The notes: generated by a model not told the origin, from the sequence alone. A DNA stretch of 64,000 nt from Rostratula benghalensis (GCA_013399305.1 VXAI01000342.1:502126-566125), one strand, 5' to 3'; positions 36,901 through 50,925 are shown, counted from the first letter of the stretch. A program made the numbers and translations.

Positions 36901-38393
36901 AAAACTAGCTCTGAATAAGACTCTGGCATAGAAGAGTCCCACAGCTTATGCCTGCACATTTCCAGAAAGAGCAGTGAAAGCTGTGTCTGTCAACACCCCC
37001 CAAGTCATGTTGGATTTCTTCTTTAAAACCTAAAACTAGTGAAACTTGAAGGATCTGAATCGATAAAGGCTGTTGGCAGAAGAGGAGGAATGTTTTTGGG
37101 CTGTGGTGGAATAAAAATGAGCATAGAGACATTTTGCTTAGCCAAAGGGTGCAGCTGACCTCAGGGGAAAGAGAGTGAGGTGCTACACTTAAAAAAAATG
37201 CATTGTAGAGGTTTTCCCATTTTACACGTATAGGGACAAGCCCAGCAGGACAGCAGTGGTGTGTGGCCAGGAGATTTACTCTGAATTCACACCAGAATTA
37301 GCATCACAGTCTCTGGGGAAGCTCCCTTTTGGTCAAAGTGTTTTACAGATAGCTTGCCAGAAGGAGAAATCCATTGGAAACAGCGGTTCCCAAACTAGGA
37401 CTCACCCTCTGGGAAAGACTTTTGGGGTGGTACGAGAGGTACTGGCAGGGCTGGGGGCTGAGATGAGCAGCTGTAATCCCAAAAGCTGGATGCTGGATGA
37501 GTTGAGGAGGAAAGGGGGAGAGAAAGGTCACAAACGGTAGAGTTCCCTTGGGAGAGGGGCACGGGAAAAATTGTTAGGGAAGTGCTGTGGCCAAAGCCTT
37601 TTTTTTTTTTTTTTTTTTCTTTCTTCTTTCAAATCCCTTCTTTTCCATTGTTGCCCCTTTGAACAAAAGCAGCCCATGCAAAGACAAAAGCTTAAAACTA
37701 AAAGGCCTGACACCTATTTCCTCATCTCAGCATCAAATATCTCCTGCGATATTTGCACTTCTTATACCATAAATAGAAATGCTCGAACACGGAGCTCATT
37801 TCCTGGTCTCTCAGAAAATGACATCCTCTTCCGACCTGCTGGTTTCCCACAACTCTCCCTGCTGAGGGCTGGTGGCCTGCCTTTTCCCCACCATTGTTGT
37901 GGTTGTTCTCTTTTCCAGCAGCCACGGCCTCACATTCTGTAACCTTTGCCCTCCCAATCGACCGCAGCCAAAATGCCACCTTTAGAAAACTAACGTACCA
38001 GAGAAAATGGAAGTATGAAGCTGGGCAACCCAACACACGGCTGTCTTCCCCTCTTTATCCCCGAGGATTTTTGTTTTTTGGAATTCACCTGTGGATTTTC
38101 AATTCAGGGAAGGTTTTCTAAAGCAACCGGAGCATCTGAGGACTCAGGATCTCCTTACCAGCACAGCCCCCTTTAAAACTGAACCTCTCCCAACGTGGTA
38201 AATTTGAGGCAGAACAAATATTTACTGGAAAAGAGGAGTACTTTACCTGCAGGCTTCTTTGAAGTCTTCTTGTCACTACTAGGAATTTCATTGAATTATC
38301 TGGCCATCCCCCAAAGCCAGCTTTCTGCTGACATAAGAGAGCTTCACCTTCTTTTTGATCCTACAAGTGAAGCCATGTGGAAATGATTGAGAG

Positions 38394-38401
38394 TGACGTC
38401 A
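38394..38401. promoter_or_regulatory. Full CRE palindrome TGACGTCA
   Basis: A perfect 8-base cAMP response element in AT-rich sequence, in the context GAGTGACGTCACGAG. CpG-containing CREs decay quickly unless kept unmethylated or selected, so an intact copy away from any CpG island is worth noting. It could still be chance. Confidence 0.3.
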
Positions 38402-41016
38402 CGAGTTCAGCATTTTGATTTAAATGTGGGATCAAGCAGGAGGAGGGGAAAAAAATTACACGCATCCATGATTACTGTGTTTGGGTCATTCAGATGCAGG
38501 CTTAAAACAAAAAAATAAGATCTTGACTCAGTGAATATGAAAAATACCACATGATCTTTTAGTAGGTGCTATTCCTTGCCCTTGTATATATATATACAAA
38601 ATTTTGGCCTCTTCCCCAGTCTTTCATTGTTTAAGTGACCTTTTGATCACTGTCAACAGTGCCAGAGGTAACTGTGTTTTGGTATTGCTGTATGTAAATA
38701 AGTTTTTTAAAACCTTTTGAAAGGAGAAGCATGTGCTTCCATAAGCTTCAGGCCCCTTCTGGCCCCTCAAGTTGAGCACTCAGAGCATGAAGCACCCAAA
38801 CCCACCAAGTTTAAAACACTCACCAACGATTATTACTAATTATAGTACAATCCAGGTAAGTGTCTGGAAGGTGACCTTTTCTAGAAAGGAAATTTGCATA
38901 CAGCAAAAGTTGAACAAGTAAATCAAGAGTCAGAGAAAACAGTCTTCAGGGAGAAGCTTAAGGAACTCTATCTGCCTGGTTCATTACGAAGACAACTAAG
39001 AGGACACTGGTTAATTTTTGGTCAAGAATCCTCCAGGAAGAAAACTCCTCAGTCCCCAAGAACTGGGAGCAGTGCTGGAGGGTGATGCTGGAGGTGAATT
39101 GACAAGGTCCTACAGGCCTGTTTTCTGAGCTCAAGTGATTCACCACAGGAACTCACTACCAAGAAAATACCATCTCCTCATGTCACAAAGAACTCAAGTG
39201 GCTCTTTTTAGGGAATTCTGCTTTATTCTGTGCATTTTAGTGCATTCAGGTCAGGGGAAGACAGGAGGAATGTGATATGCGGAATTCAAATCAAATCAGC
39301 TCACTTCCAACTGTATAAATTTAGAAACGCCTTGGGAAATTTTTTCATTTATTTTTTTTTAAATAGTGGTCATTGGAATGGGAAGAGGAGTTTTCCTAAA
39401 AGTGATTTTATGGCAACATGAGCAGTGAGGGCTGAGGACAGAATGTGGCCCGTGGTAGGGTGTGAGATGACATGCAGAACCGTTATAGCAGGCACAAAAG
39501 TGACCTGGGATCTACACAGAGAGTTCGATTCTTTGATTTTCAAGCAAGATAGAAGATAGAAAATACATCTGTTTTCTTAAATAGAGGCAGGTATCTTTTG
39601 CCATCAGCGAATAATGTTCATCTCTAATCTCTGATTCAACACTAAGCTCATATTAAAAGTATGTAAGTATTTCACTGCATGCAAATAGATTCATATCCAG
39701 TCTCTGACTTTTGGTATTAATTAAATCTCCCTTGTACCACACACAACACAACCCCCCAATAAATGAATGTGACACAAGAACTTTGATTGCCAAGTCTCAT
39801 TTCAGTGGTTAAGCTTTTCCTTGCTCCTCTAGGGAACTTCATATCGATGTCTTAATAAGGCAAGGACAACCTTATCCATGCCTGAAAATGTGTGCTTAAA
39901 CTCAGGAAACCATGCATGTAGTGGGATAGGAGTCATATGTTCTCTCAGAGGGGAAAAAGTGGAGTAGTCCTCTGTTGTGCAGCACAAGCCTCAGACCACA
40001 GCTAACTTTAACAGCATCACTGCGATCAGTTCAAGCAAACAACAAAAAAACCCCCAACCATTACTCAAAAAGACAAACACAAGATGAAATAATTATATGA
40101 TTTTGAGAGTACTGTTGTACTAATTCATGGCTGATACTAGTGCTACTGTGGAGAAGCTTCCTCAAGAGTTTTCTGCTGTGGAGCACAAGATGTTGCCAGC
40201 TCCAGAAAAGATTTGTAGTTAAGATCCCTGCTAATCCACCTTACTGCCAGTGTTCACGCTCCTCCCCAAGCAGTCCTTTAACTTGAGCATTAAAGGAAAA
40301 CCTAGTCTGAGATGTGATCCTTATGAAAGCGGTGCTTCCAAATGGAATCATATGGGAAGAGCTAGTAAATAAGCCAAGTTTTCCAAAACAATTTGAATTA
40401 ATCTCACACTGTAGAAAATGCAAAAAATTGCATGCAACTGATTTTCAGAAAAAAATTCATAATTTACAGAAGGCAGATGGGGTTAATGATGATTAAGTTT
40501 AGATCATTATACATGTCTGATAACTGAATTGATTCTTTTTATAAATTGCTTTCCATGGTGTAAAATGCCAAAGAGCCACTGCTTACAGTGGAGGTGAATA
40601 TTTGTCCTCATACTGCCAGCACAGCTTCATATTAAAGTGTAAAATATAATTTGCTGAGTGAAACTCACTTGAAACCCAGAATTACTGCAGCGAAGAACTG
40701 CAGGGGAATCTGTCAAGGAGCTACTGCCCTGATGGAGAGATGAAACTGCCTCCTCTACCCAGGAAGAGAGAAACTACAGGGGGTCGATGCTTTGTCTGCC
40801 CAGCTCACAGCCCCATGTAGGAGGGAAAGATCACTTTCCTTGTGGTCTTAGGCTAGCATGCTGAATCACTTTCACTTGTCATAATATGTTGTGCAAGGAC
40901 TACTTTCCCATTTGTTATTCCAACAACCTTAGATCCAAATAGCAAACGTGGGTAGAGGGTATTTCTAGAGGATGTGGAGAGCAAGTAGCTAGAGGTAGTA
41001 AAAGGGTAGCATCTTT

Positions 41017-41239
41017 AAGGACATGGACCTGTTGGAATGGGTCAAGGTGGACCACAAAGATGCTCAGAGGGCTGGAGCACCTTCTGCTCTTAGGACAGGC
41101 TGAGGGAGTTGGGATAGTTTAGCCTGGAGAAGAGAAGGCTCAAAGGACACCCTAGAGCCCCTTCCAGTATCTAAAGGGGCTACAGGAGAGATGGGGAGAG
41201 ACTCTTGATCAGGGAGTGGAGCCATAGGACAAGGGGGAA
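41017..41239 (+). mobile_element. CR1 fragment lacking its 3' tail
   Basis: ORF2 sequence from AAGGACATGGACCTGTTGGA to GAGCCATAGGACAAGGGGGA, then an abrupt switch to unrelated DNA. About 300 bases of the normal 3' end are absent. Confidence 0.9.
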
Positions 41240-44200
41240 CTCCTGGAGCTGCAGTAACTTTTCAGAGAGCATTTCTGTACAGCTTCAGCCCAACACAGAG
41301 TATATGCTGTGTGTGGTTTATTCTGCACAATTTAAAATTTTCTGGAAGTCTAAGTCCAGGGCTATCTTTGCATTGCATCTAAATCCCCTCTGTGGCACCT
41401 AAGTTTCCTTCCTTGCCACCAGTTTTCTTCCCCATCTACCCAGGCTTTCCTAAACTTCCCAGACCATATGGCTTTGATGGACCCTCCCAGACATAAATCC
41501 CACCAGTCCTCAGGCTGTACCCCCGAACCCAACTGCTGTAGCAGTTTAATTTGAGCCATATACTTTCTGGGACAGCAATTCCATACTTACTTAAAGCCAT
41601 CCAGTGAAAAGGAACTCTCTGAACTTAGAGACTGACTTCAATAAGTATTTTGTCTGCGTATGCACAACAGAACCGAGCTATTAACTGCTGATAAAGGCCT
41701 GGCTCTTTGAAATATGTTTTGCACTTTGATGTTTTTTTTAAGAAGGAAGTTAAAAGAAGTTAAAAGAACATTTAGATTCACTGATCAAGTACGCAAAGAG
41801 CATAGAAGTTCTCAAATTAAGGTGTTATTTAATAAGGCATGGGTCATATACAAGTTTAAGAGTATAGTTGGGGCATTTTCAAGAGAATCTTGACGTTTCT
41901 TAGAGTGTCATCATTCTGGCTGAAGCCATTGGCCTGAGATTTTATGTGGTTTCAGCTGCTTTGGTAACATCTACCTGGTTTTTTTCCCATTTTTTGAAAG
42001 AAGCAAAATTGGAAAACTGACACCACCTTGGTGTTCCTCAGCAGAAGTCTGTAGGAGATTTAGGCTTCCCAGATTCTTGAATAAAATGAAGGAGGATATA
42101 GTGCCCTTTGTGGACCTGCTGCTAAGGGATGGAGAAGAGAAATACACTCTGATGGTTATTTATTTTCTAGTGAGGGGTGGAATATTCTTAGCTATGTCAT
42201 TTTTAAAATCACTCTTCTGTTTCTAAGCTATACATTGGACTCCTATAATTCCACTCATTTCCACGTATGTTTTGCATGCTTCTTCCTGCCCCTTTCAAAA
42301 TCTGCAGCTTTCTCAATTAGTTAGGTCACTTCTTCCTCCTTCTCCTGTTTTATGGCAAACAACACATTAAATTTATATGCAGCCTTTTTTTCCCCATTCT
42401 AGTAAATGTCAAGTAACGTCAGGGGAGACCTGTACCTCTCTTGCAGCTCTGGGAAGGCACAGGATCGACCCAGCTGACATATCAGAGCTGTATGAGGATG
42501 GAGCATGTTCAGTACACTGGAAGTTTTTTGCAACTCTGCAATTTTCAAATATATATACTTCAGCCAGTTGTAGATAGATTTTCAAAAGGATATCAAGGAA
42601 TAATACATTTTTATTCCCCGTTGCCAAGTTTTTAGCCTCTTATTGGGAATATTCTGTTTTGTATAAACAATTAAATAAGCAAGCCAAAGCAAGACTGGTT
42701 TTATAACCCCAATGGTTATCACATTTCTCTGGTCTATTGTTCATATCCCTGTTTCAAATTGGACAGCACAGCAATTTTTAATCTGGTGTTCTAAATTTCA
42801 GGTAAATGATGTAACCAGCAGGCTTTTCTCACATTTCCATGAAAACAATTCCAGGAGATCATTTGTTTGTTCCAATGTCAATCAGACAAATTTCCACCTC
42901 TTGGCCACATGTAGCCTTGAAAAGTGTGCCTTCTATAAATAGAACTGGTACAGACTAATACTAGTAGGAAGAGTTTGAAATAATTCTTATCATTTTACTC
43001 AAACAGTCTTTGCTCCTTAAATGTCTGAAGATCTGAAATATGATCCTTGTTTCACAAACCCTTGTATATCTGGGGCTTTAATATGCTCCAGTTCAGTATA
43101 TATTTATTTAAATATTGTGCACTGCTGCACACATCAAGCTTCAAGTTCATTATAGAAGATCAGTATTCTATGGCATAAGACAACAAAGCACTGTATTACA
43201 GTCATCTGTGCTTGTTCCATTATAAACAGGAGGAGGTTTTTAACCAAGACTTTTGCAATTCAAAGGAAATTCCCAGCTGAAAATGTGATTAATCTCCCTG
43301 CTGACATATAGAATAACAGAGGATGACCGGCCTCTCTTCCCTTTTGGACACATATAGATGTTGTTTTGGATGTTCTACTGGCTGCCCCATTTCCCCTCCT
43401 ACATTTAGCTTCCCGTGTAAGAGGGAAACCAAGAGCAATGATCAACTGAGAAATGACTGCACTACGTGTGGTGTCACCATCACCCTGCTCTTTGGGGACA
43501 GGCCAGATGAGCTCTTACACCCTATGGATTTGCCAGAGGACAGCAGAATGCAGGCCTTTGCAAGAGGAATCTTAGACTTAGACTATTTGAAGTGAAACGC
43601 TCTCAATGCTGGGGAAGGGAGGAAGAAGGTGAAGGGAGGAAGAAGGTAAAGGGAGAATATTATACCTCTCGTATCAGTTTTACCATTTGTTTCATAAAAA
43701 TATATTAAAGCACAAGTCACTTAATTTTACAATTTTTGTACCATGTGCTCTTTGGAGGAACAGTTGTGAAACCTGGAAGCTTTTGGGACTAACAGAGAAT
43801 AATCTGGGAAAAAAAATGTGTGTGTTTATGCTGTGTTTTGTAACTGACTGCTAATTCCCTAAATTAGTTTGTAGTTAACTCTCTCCTTGTGTAAGTGTGT
43901 AATGGGCTGCTGAGTCAAATATTTTACTGACTGCAATTTGTGATAAGTGTGATAGTCAAATACTGTGGTGATGTGCCTTGAATGAGCTGCAAAGCGATGA
44001 TCGAGTTATGCCGTCTTCCCAATGGAGAGCTAATGAAAAAACCCCAAAACTTTATACCTTACAAACCATCATAACTCTGTATATGCCACATGAAATAAGG
44101 TATTAAAATGTTTTAGAGAGCTTTAAAAATTTTATTGGTACTTTTTTGGTATTGCTCCACCTATAAGGCTGGACTTCCTTAATTAGTAAGGACCTGGGCT

Positions 44201-46951
44201 CAGGGAAAAAAATAAAATAAAATGTCTGGGAAATATTGGACCCTTTAAGTTTTAAGTACGCTGGCTACAGCAGGTTTTGCTGTCATCCAGTTAATGAAGT
44301 ATGCTAAGAACAAGTGGTCATCCATCCGAGGCAGGGCACTTGTACAGAGTAGTCAGTAAATTCATTGGGGTTTCTGATTTCCTTTCAAAGCAAGTGAGGT
44401 TCTTGGTTTGGAGGGATTGTTTTATGCTTCTCATGATCTTGCTGCACATTAAAAGATCACTGTCCACAGAAGAGTGATTAGCTATTCTCTACATCCTAAC
44501 AGGACCCAGTCAAAGTGTTCCGAGCTGCAAAACAAACGGAGGGGTCAGCAACGCTGTTGTCAGAAAACCCTCCTCATGAAAGGAAGCAGTGGGACATGCC
44601 AACTAATTTAAAACTCACAGAGGAGCATATGAATCCTACATCCCAGAAAAATCAGGCAGTCATATTTTTTGCAAATGCTGGCTCTCTGGTCGTTTGTCTG
44701 ATGGACATGTGCTTGAGCAGAACGTTGGATCCCTGCACACTTCCAAATGAGTCTTGGAGCCATAGATGTCTGTGATGATCTGTAGTTTAACCCTTCTTTT
44801 GAGTTAAATTTTTCCTGCCTTGGCCAGTACCCAACTTGCAATTTCTTAATTTGTATCAAGGACTTAGTTATGCTTATCATAACAGATAGAATTTAAGATC
44901 CTAGAGACCTCCATAAAACATTTTCTGCTTTACAGACACGAGTGGAGTGAGGAGAGTGCAAAGAGGGGGGCCAGCCCCCACCAAAGGGTTGTAGCTGAGT
45001 GAGGTGATGCTGTTGCATAATTGGGAAAGCATAACTAGGGCCAATTCCCACCCCACTGCCCTAACCTTACTGGAGCCTTGCTGTAGATGCTTCCTTTGGC
45101 TCTGACCCCAAAAAGCTGGCTCTTCACAGGGGTGGTTTATTTCACATTTGATGATAACAATTCACATTATTGTCCCATCATTGTTACCACTATGAGTTTA
45201 AATACATGTTTCTTATTCCTCTCTTCACTCATTCAGCTTCCACGGTCTCTGGAGCAACTACTCAGTTTCCTCTTTCCTTCTGCCTCTATTTCCCTCAGCT
45301 AAACCAGACAGGCACGGGGTACCTCTTCTGTTTCCCTCTTCAGGCAGCAGCAGGTGACTTCTCATGGCTTGCATCTATTCCTCATCCATTTTTTCAGGCT
45401 GAGATGATACAGAGACTCTGAAGAGTCACCCAGGTTTTCCCAACGTTGTGCCATCCGAAAGGCATCCAGGCAAATGCCAGGGATGATTTCTTTCACAAGA
45501 TGCCCCTGCAGTGAAAACTACCCCAGGAAAAGCTACTAGGACAGTGGGAGCAGGACTTTAAACAGGCTCATCAGAGGCTACATCTGCAGTACAGCTGGAG
45601 GTACGACTGCAGAATGCCAAATAAGTTTAAAGTGGCTGGTGGGAGGGGAGGATGGTACTTATTGCAGCAATGAGACACTAGGATTCTGCCTCTTTAGTTG
45701 CTGTCAGTGATGCTTGGCTGTGATCAGGACCTGAGATTGGCTCTAATGTATGTACATACCTCTGACTGCAACGTGGACAGTAAGTGAATGGCAGGACCTG
45801 AAGGTCATTTAGCACTAGTCTACTGCTCTTTGCATATCCCTGTAGGAAAAAAGCAAGTTTTCTGTGGAGATTATGGTGGAAACTAGTCAGATTTTCCACC
45901 CACTAGATCTATGGAGAAGGGTCTTTAGCCCAATTTACCTGAAACTGTCAAATTTAACCCTTAAGTTCCCTCACTATTTTACTTTTGCATGTAAGTCTTG
46001 CTAATAGCTAAAAGTCAGAGCCTGGCAAGCAACATTACATGATCACTTTGTACATAACTGGTGGTGTAAACAAAGCATTTTTAATAGTAACTTAAATACC
46101 AAAATGTATTTTTAAGACTTGATGACTAAACCATAAAGAAATCTACATAATCCCTCTATCTGGGACTTTGCACTTCAGTTGCTGCTTATCCAATACACAT
46201 TTGTGGGACGTAAATATGATTTGAAACATCTGCATCACACTTGTGGACTGTCAGCTGGACACTTACTTACACTTTTCTGAATGCAGTTCACGAGTTTCGC
46301 CCTGTATTCTATTCCAGGGACCATCTTTAAGTCAGGAGGTGTAAAGAAGAATATGTTAGCTCCGAAAAGACTTCAGAATGGCTGCCTTAGTCCATAGAAT
46401 AACAAGAAGAAGTGTAACATGGAATTAGTTAATAGCAGAAATATCCCTCACTCAAACAAACACCCACATCCTGTCTGCAGGAAGAATCAAAATTTTCTTT
46501 TGCTTTGTCCCGGGTCCAAATTACTCATCTTTTTGACAAGAGAAATTCTGCTGTTAAAGTATAAGCATTCCCCACACAGCGGTAGATTTTTCTCTGTTTT
46601 CATGTGAATGGAGCTGGGCAGAGCGTTGCGTGGTGGTACTTCTCTGCATCCAGTCCACGTTCCAGCTGTGGCTTCACACGCAAAGCTGGCATCACCTCCT
46701 GCTCGCCTGTCCTGCCTCTACCTCCCTGCTTTCAGTTCTGTCCCCATCAGATGTGGCAGCCACGATGGAATCATGTCCCTATTGGATTTTCCATACCTTA
46801 TGCTCTAGTTCATTAACCAAGATGAGATTTCCCTTTCAACAAGTTGCTGCTACCTATGGCTGCTCTCTGAGCACCCAGGAGGCAAAAAAATTTCCTTTTT
46901 TCATTTTTCCCTCTGGAGTTATTAAGTATTTCACAGTGACTCACAACAACC
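41240..46951. other. Unique DNA, no gene seen
   Basis: No mobile element was recognised. A 17-base unit occurs twice at 43621-43654. The plus-strand frame 43323-43595 is considered and rejected as an exon elsewhere. Other frames (for example 45170-45421, 46630-46965) show no known features. Confidence 0.45.
43621..43654. repeat. Two tandem copies of a 17-base purine unit
   Basis: GGAAGAAGGTGAAGGGA is followed directly by GGAAGAAGGTAAAGGGA, one mismatch apart. Confidence 0.9.
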
Positions 46952-47712
46952 CCAGGCAATGCTAAAGACTCGGGGAAGAGTGGCTGGAGAGTTGCCCAGC
47001 AGAAAAGGACCTGGGGGTGCTGATGGGCAACCAGCTGAATGTGAGCCAGACAGTGTGCCCAGGTGGCCAAGAAGTCCAACAGCATCCTGATCCTGTACCA
47101 GGAACAGCGTGGCCAGCAGGAGTAGGGAAGTGATCGTGCCCCTGTACTGAGCACTGATGAGGTGTTGTGTTCAGTTCTGGGCTCCTCACTACAAGGACAT
47201 TGAAGTGCTGGAGCATGTCCAGAGGAGAGCTATGAAGCTGGTGAGGGGTACAAGAAGTCCTTTGAACAAGTCCTTTGAGGAAAGGCTGAGGGAACTGGGC
47301 ATATTTAGTTTGGAGAAGAGGGGGCTGTGGGGAGACCTCCTTGCCCTCTACAACTCCCTGAAAGGAGGGTGTAGAGAGGTGGGTGTTGGCCTCTTCTCCC
47401 AAGGGCTCCCAAGAGGTCCTCCCACAGGACCAGAGGAAATGGTCTGAAGTTGCAGCAGGGGAGGCTTAGACTGGATATTGGGAAGAATGACTTTACTGAG
47501 AGAGTGGTCAGGCACTGGAACAGCCTGCCCAGGGAGGTGGTGGAGTCACCATCCCTGGTGGTATTTAAGACACGTGTAGATGTGGCACTTCAGGGCATGC
47601 TCTGGTGGCTGAGATTGTTGTGTGTGGTGGTTGTTGTTACAGTAGGGATTTTTTGGGTCTCAATGGTCTCAAAGGTCCCTTCCATCCATGAAGATTCTGT
47701 GATTCTGTGACT
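46952..47712 (+). mobile_element. CR1 LINE 3' fragment, older subfamily (about 760 bp)
   Basis: One of the longest CR1 copies here. It starts at the segment corresponding to GGGGAAGAGTGGCTGGAGAG, includes [19 protein letters not shown] (frame 47157-47447), then after a frameshift [20 protein letters not shown] (frame 47450-47710), and ends GATTCTGTGATTCTGTGACT. This subfamily resembles the classical chicken type with the GGTATTTAAGACACGTGTAG block rather than the young copies with GACACCTCCCACC. It is a dead copy with several frame breaks. Confidence 0.92.
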
Positions 47713-49246
47713 CCATAGAGCAATAATAGTATGTAGACAACACATCATGGCTTTTTAAGAGCAATTATGTCAATTTTCCATTCCCAGCTTCCTCAACATA
47801 TATTCCTAAATTCCAAACCTAACCCTAAGTCATAGTTACCCCTGCTCTTGCAAAATATAAACCAAGAATGATTACCCTTTTTTGTAATTTTCCTTGCAAG
47901 CTGTGAGGTACTTTGAAAAAGAAAGCAGTGAACTAAATGAAATAGTTTTATTCCACTTAAAATGTATCATATAGTGCCATAGATACTTACCAGGAGAAAA
48001 TCCCAAATGGAGAAAATTTAATTTGGAAATCTTTTCTAATTGGATTTCTTTGAGGAGTGTTAAAAGATAGATTGCCACTTAACAACTTTCAGTTGTAAAA
48101 ATAGGATGGGATAAAGTTTGATAGTCAGCTGCAAAGTGACTTTGGTCCTTTTTGGATATCCCAGCAGCCCATAAATAGGGTGAATAAATGCACAGGCACC
48201 CCAGTACCTCCAGGTGTCCTCTGATTCTGCCTAAAGGACCCATTTCATGCAAGGTTGTCTTTCCTATGTTAGACAAATTTATTGTCTTCTCACTACTTGT
48301 AATTCTGGTTTTCAAGGCCGATGAATGTTTGGAGATCCTGTCGACATCTCTGGCTCTTCAGCTCATCACCACATCTTACTGCCACTGTGGAGCTGTCAGA
48401 ATGACTCTGACCCTCTGTCAAGCATCTCCAAGGAACCACAGGCTAAGTGGGTAACACTGACAGATATGCATTGATGTGGATCTCGCTGGCAAAGTTAAGA
48501 ACTATTTCTGGCTTTTCATTTTTAATAGCCACAAATCAGCAAGAAGTGAACCAGAAAGCGAATAGCCTTCTCCAGTAACATTAAGAGGTTATGCTCCTTA
48601 AAAATGTTTTCTTTTTTTGGAAATGTGAGTACATACAGTTGGATGACTTAGCTCATAATGCTCCATATGTTAGCTCAAAGTTGAGAGCATCAGTAAAACC
48701 ATTGTCCATTAAAACTAAGTGCTTTCTTGCTTTCTTTTGGCATGTGTCCTACAATAAAGTACCTTACCTTGAAATAATATCTTTTTTACTCATGGGGATC
48801 ACCACATTGGCTGGAAGGGTGGAATCACTCAGCAGGAGAGAAAGCGGTACCAAAGCCTATGGCCAGCTTAAGCATATTTGTATATTTGCATATTTAGACA
48901 GAGAAAGGAATGGAAAGCATTCCCCCGCCCCCCTTTTTTGTTGGCTGTCATTTTGAGCATGGCTAGAGGTAGGATGAGGTTAAAAGTTCAGGAAAGAGAA
49001 AGAACACAGAACAACATCCTATGCCCTCCCTGTAACTGCGACAAGGGGCTTAAAACCCTTTCCCACGTATTGCCACATGCAGTACTCACCCCAAGCAGTC
49101 CCCTCTACTTGTCTGGCTGTGATTACAGCTCACATCTCAGCCAGGAGCTGGGTAGGACAGTCCCAAGCCCGGGGCAGGCGACTGTGCTTTCAGCACGCTT
49201 TGCTGGATGGATGAGACCTGGCATTTCCAATTAGGGCACCCACACA

Positions 49247-49332
49247 ATGCGGCGGCCGGGCGGTGGCATTGCCATGCAGCCCAGCTCCTCGGGGGAAGGC
49301 TGCCTCCCCCAGCCCCGCTCCTCAGCTCCGAG
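49247..49332 (+). CDS. Hypothetical first coding exon (unconfirmed)
   Basis: An ATG with A at -3 opens 28 codons plus two bases ending in CCGAG, followed by the near-consensus splice donor GTAAGA (49333-49338). The peptide begins MRRPGGGIAMQPSSSGEG and is rich in Pro, Ser and Gly. The stretch has seven CpG in 86 bases, unlike its AT-rich surroundings, as first exons often do. Without splicing the frame stops at once, since the donor contains TAA. I do not recognise the peptide and found no partner exon. It may be a first exon of an unknown or alternative transcript, or a chance GC-rich patch. Confidence 0.2.
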
Positions 49333-50840
49333 GTAAGAACTGTGCTCCCTGCCCTCACTTTTGGGTGCAAATAACCACGAGAAAATTTGTCCTGATTTTC
49401 CGTACAGGGCAGCACGGCTCAGGATGCCTGTGCAGCACCAGGTCGAGAGGATGGGGAAGGACGGCTGGTTTCTCCCAAGGTTTTGTGAGCTGCCCCCAGA
49501 AAGCAGCACTTCAAAACAGCAGGGGCAAAGTAAGACCCCATCAGCCAACAACACCAGAGAGGCAGGGAGAAGTTTGACTGGAAAAGGAACAGGTATTTGA
49601 CAGCGCTTGTAGTGGAAAAGGGACCTGCTTTGACTTTCTTTGGGGTAGACTCACCCTTTATTCTCATCTGGCCAGAGTAGATTTAATAATGCTCACCAAA
49701 ATGGTGAATGATTCATGCAGCAAATTTTGTTTGTGGCTGAATGACACTGAAACTCAGGATTAGACAGAGTAACTGGCTCCAAATTTGCTAGCCTTGAGTT
49801 TTCTAAGGTTAGAAATAAAACAGTTGCCATCCATTGGCAGCAAGACAGGCCAGAGCACAGACGCTGTGTATTCCTGAGTTACTTTCACTATTCCCGTTTC
49901 CAACAGCACCAACAGTAACCCTTGCCTTTTATTTATGCTTAATCTGTCTGGGAGGGAATAATTTTTGATTCCAGTTGTTGTTGGGGATTTGTATAGTATC
50001 TTAATTCACTGGCTGAATCGGGTCCTTGTCTCAAAACTTTTTACAGTAACATACAGCTACTGCCACTCAAAAGCCTTCTTGCAGCTATCAACAAAATTGC
50101 TCTGGGCTCATGAATATCACCAGTTTTGGTGCATAACTGTGAGGATTCTCATATTCCAGAGAAATCTTAAAAGTAATTTGGTCGGTTTCATCTCCCACCT
50201 GCAACCTGCAACATTTTAGTGGGCACTTTATCTCTCAGGCTGCTCCCCGACTTCTTTACCACAGTAGGGAATCTGCCAACATTTATTTTTTTTTTTCAGT
50301 CAATATTATCGAGGGTTTTGTTCATTGATAAGAGAAGATTTGCTGTACTGAAAAAACAACAGAAAGCTTCTAAGCTTCTAACAGGTGCTGTGATAATTGT
50401 TCCTTCGAGCAAAGATCTAATTCATATGATAATCTCTCATCGTTTGGCATTTCTTCCTAACTGATTTTTAATGCTATATTGATCTCAGCTTCCATAATTG
50501 GCCTCTTCAAATAGTGCATTTTCTTTTTCTCAGAGAAAAGGGGAATTGGAGGTTTTGTTTCTTTTAGCTTCTCAATTGGTATATGGTGCCATGGAATTAA
50601 ATTTTGTATAATTTTTTTTCTTTTTTTTTTTTCAAAGCAGAATCTACATTTATGGAGCTTAAATAAAATGTAGTTAACTTGCATCTTATCGTGAAATCCT
50701 GATGTGAGCCAAGATTTCTTTCTTGATAAAAAAAAATTACAACTAACAAATTTCAGTGGTCACACAGTGGCCTATCTTTCAAAAAGCGATGATTTGATTA
50801 CTTGCACAAAGGGTGTCACTCCTCATAATACCTCAGCCGG

Positions 50841-50925
50841 AAAAAAAAAAAAAAAGAAAAAGAAAAGGAGAAAGATGTAGAATTGTCAATAAAAAAAAAA
50901 AAAAAAAAGAAAAGAAAAAGAGATG
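50841..50925. repeat. Two A-rich tracts
   Basis: A15 followed by GAAAA units, then after 30 bases A18 followed by GAAAA units. Poly-lysine readings across them are spurious. Confidence 0.9.

Larger units (their letters stand above)
36249..41016. other. Unique DNA, no gene seen
   Basis: No mobile element was recognised. A T20 tract lies at 37599-37618. Two motif-dense places are listed separately (36600-36900 and 38394-38401). Open frames up to 123 codons (37571-37942) start in the T tract and are unconvincing. Confidence 0.45.

Noticed and set aside
43323..43595. Possible terminal exon ending LDLDYLK, followed by ATTAAA
   Set aside because: An in-frame stop lies just upstream at 43314, the acceptor is weak and the peptide is unfamiliar. 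Evidence is weaker than at 63.1-63.8 kb.
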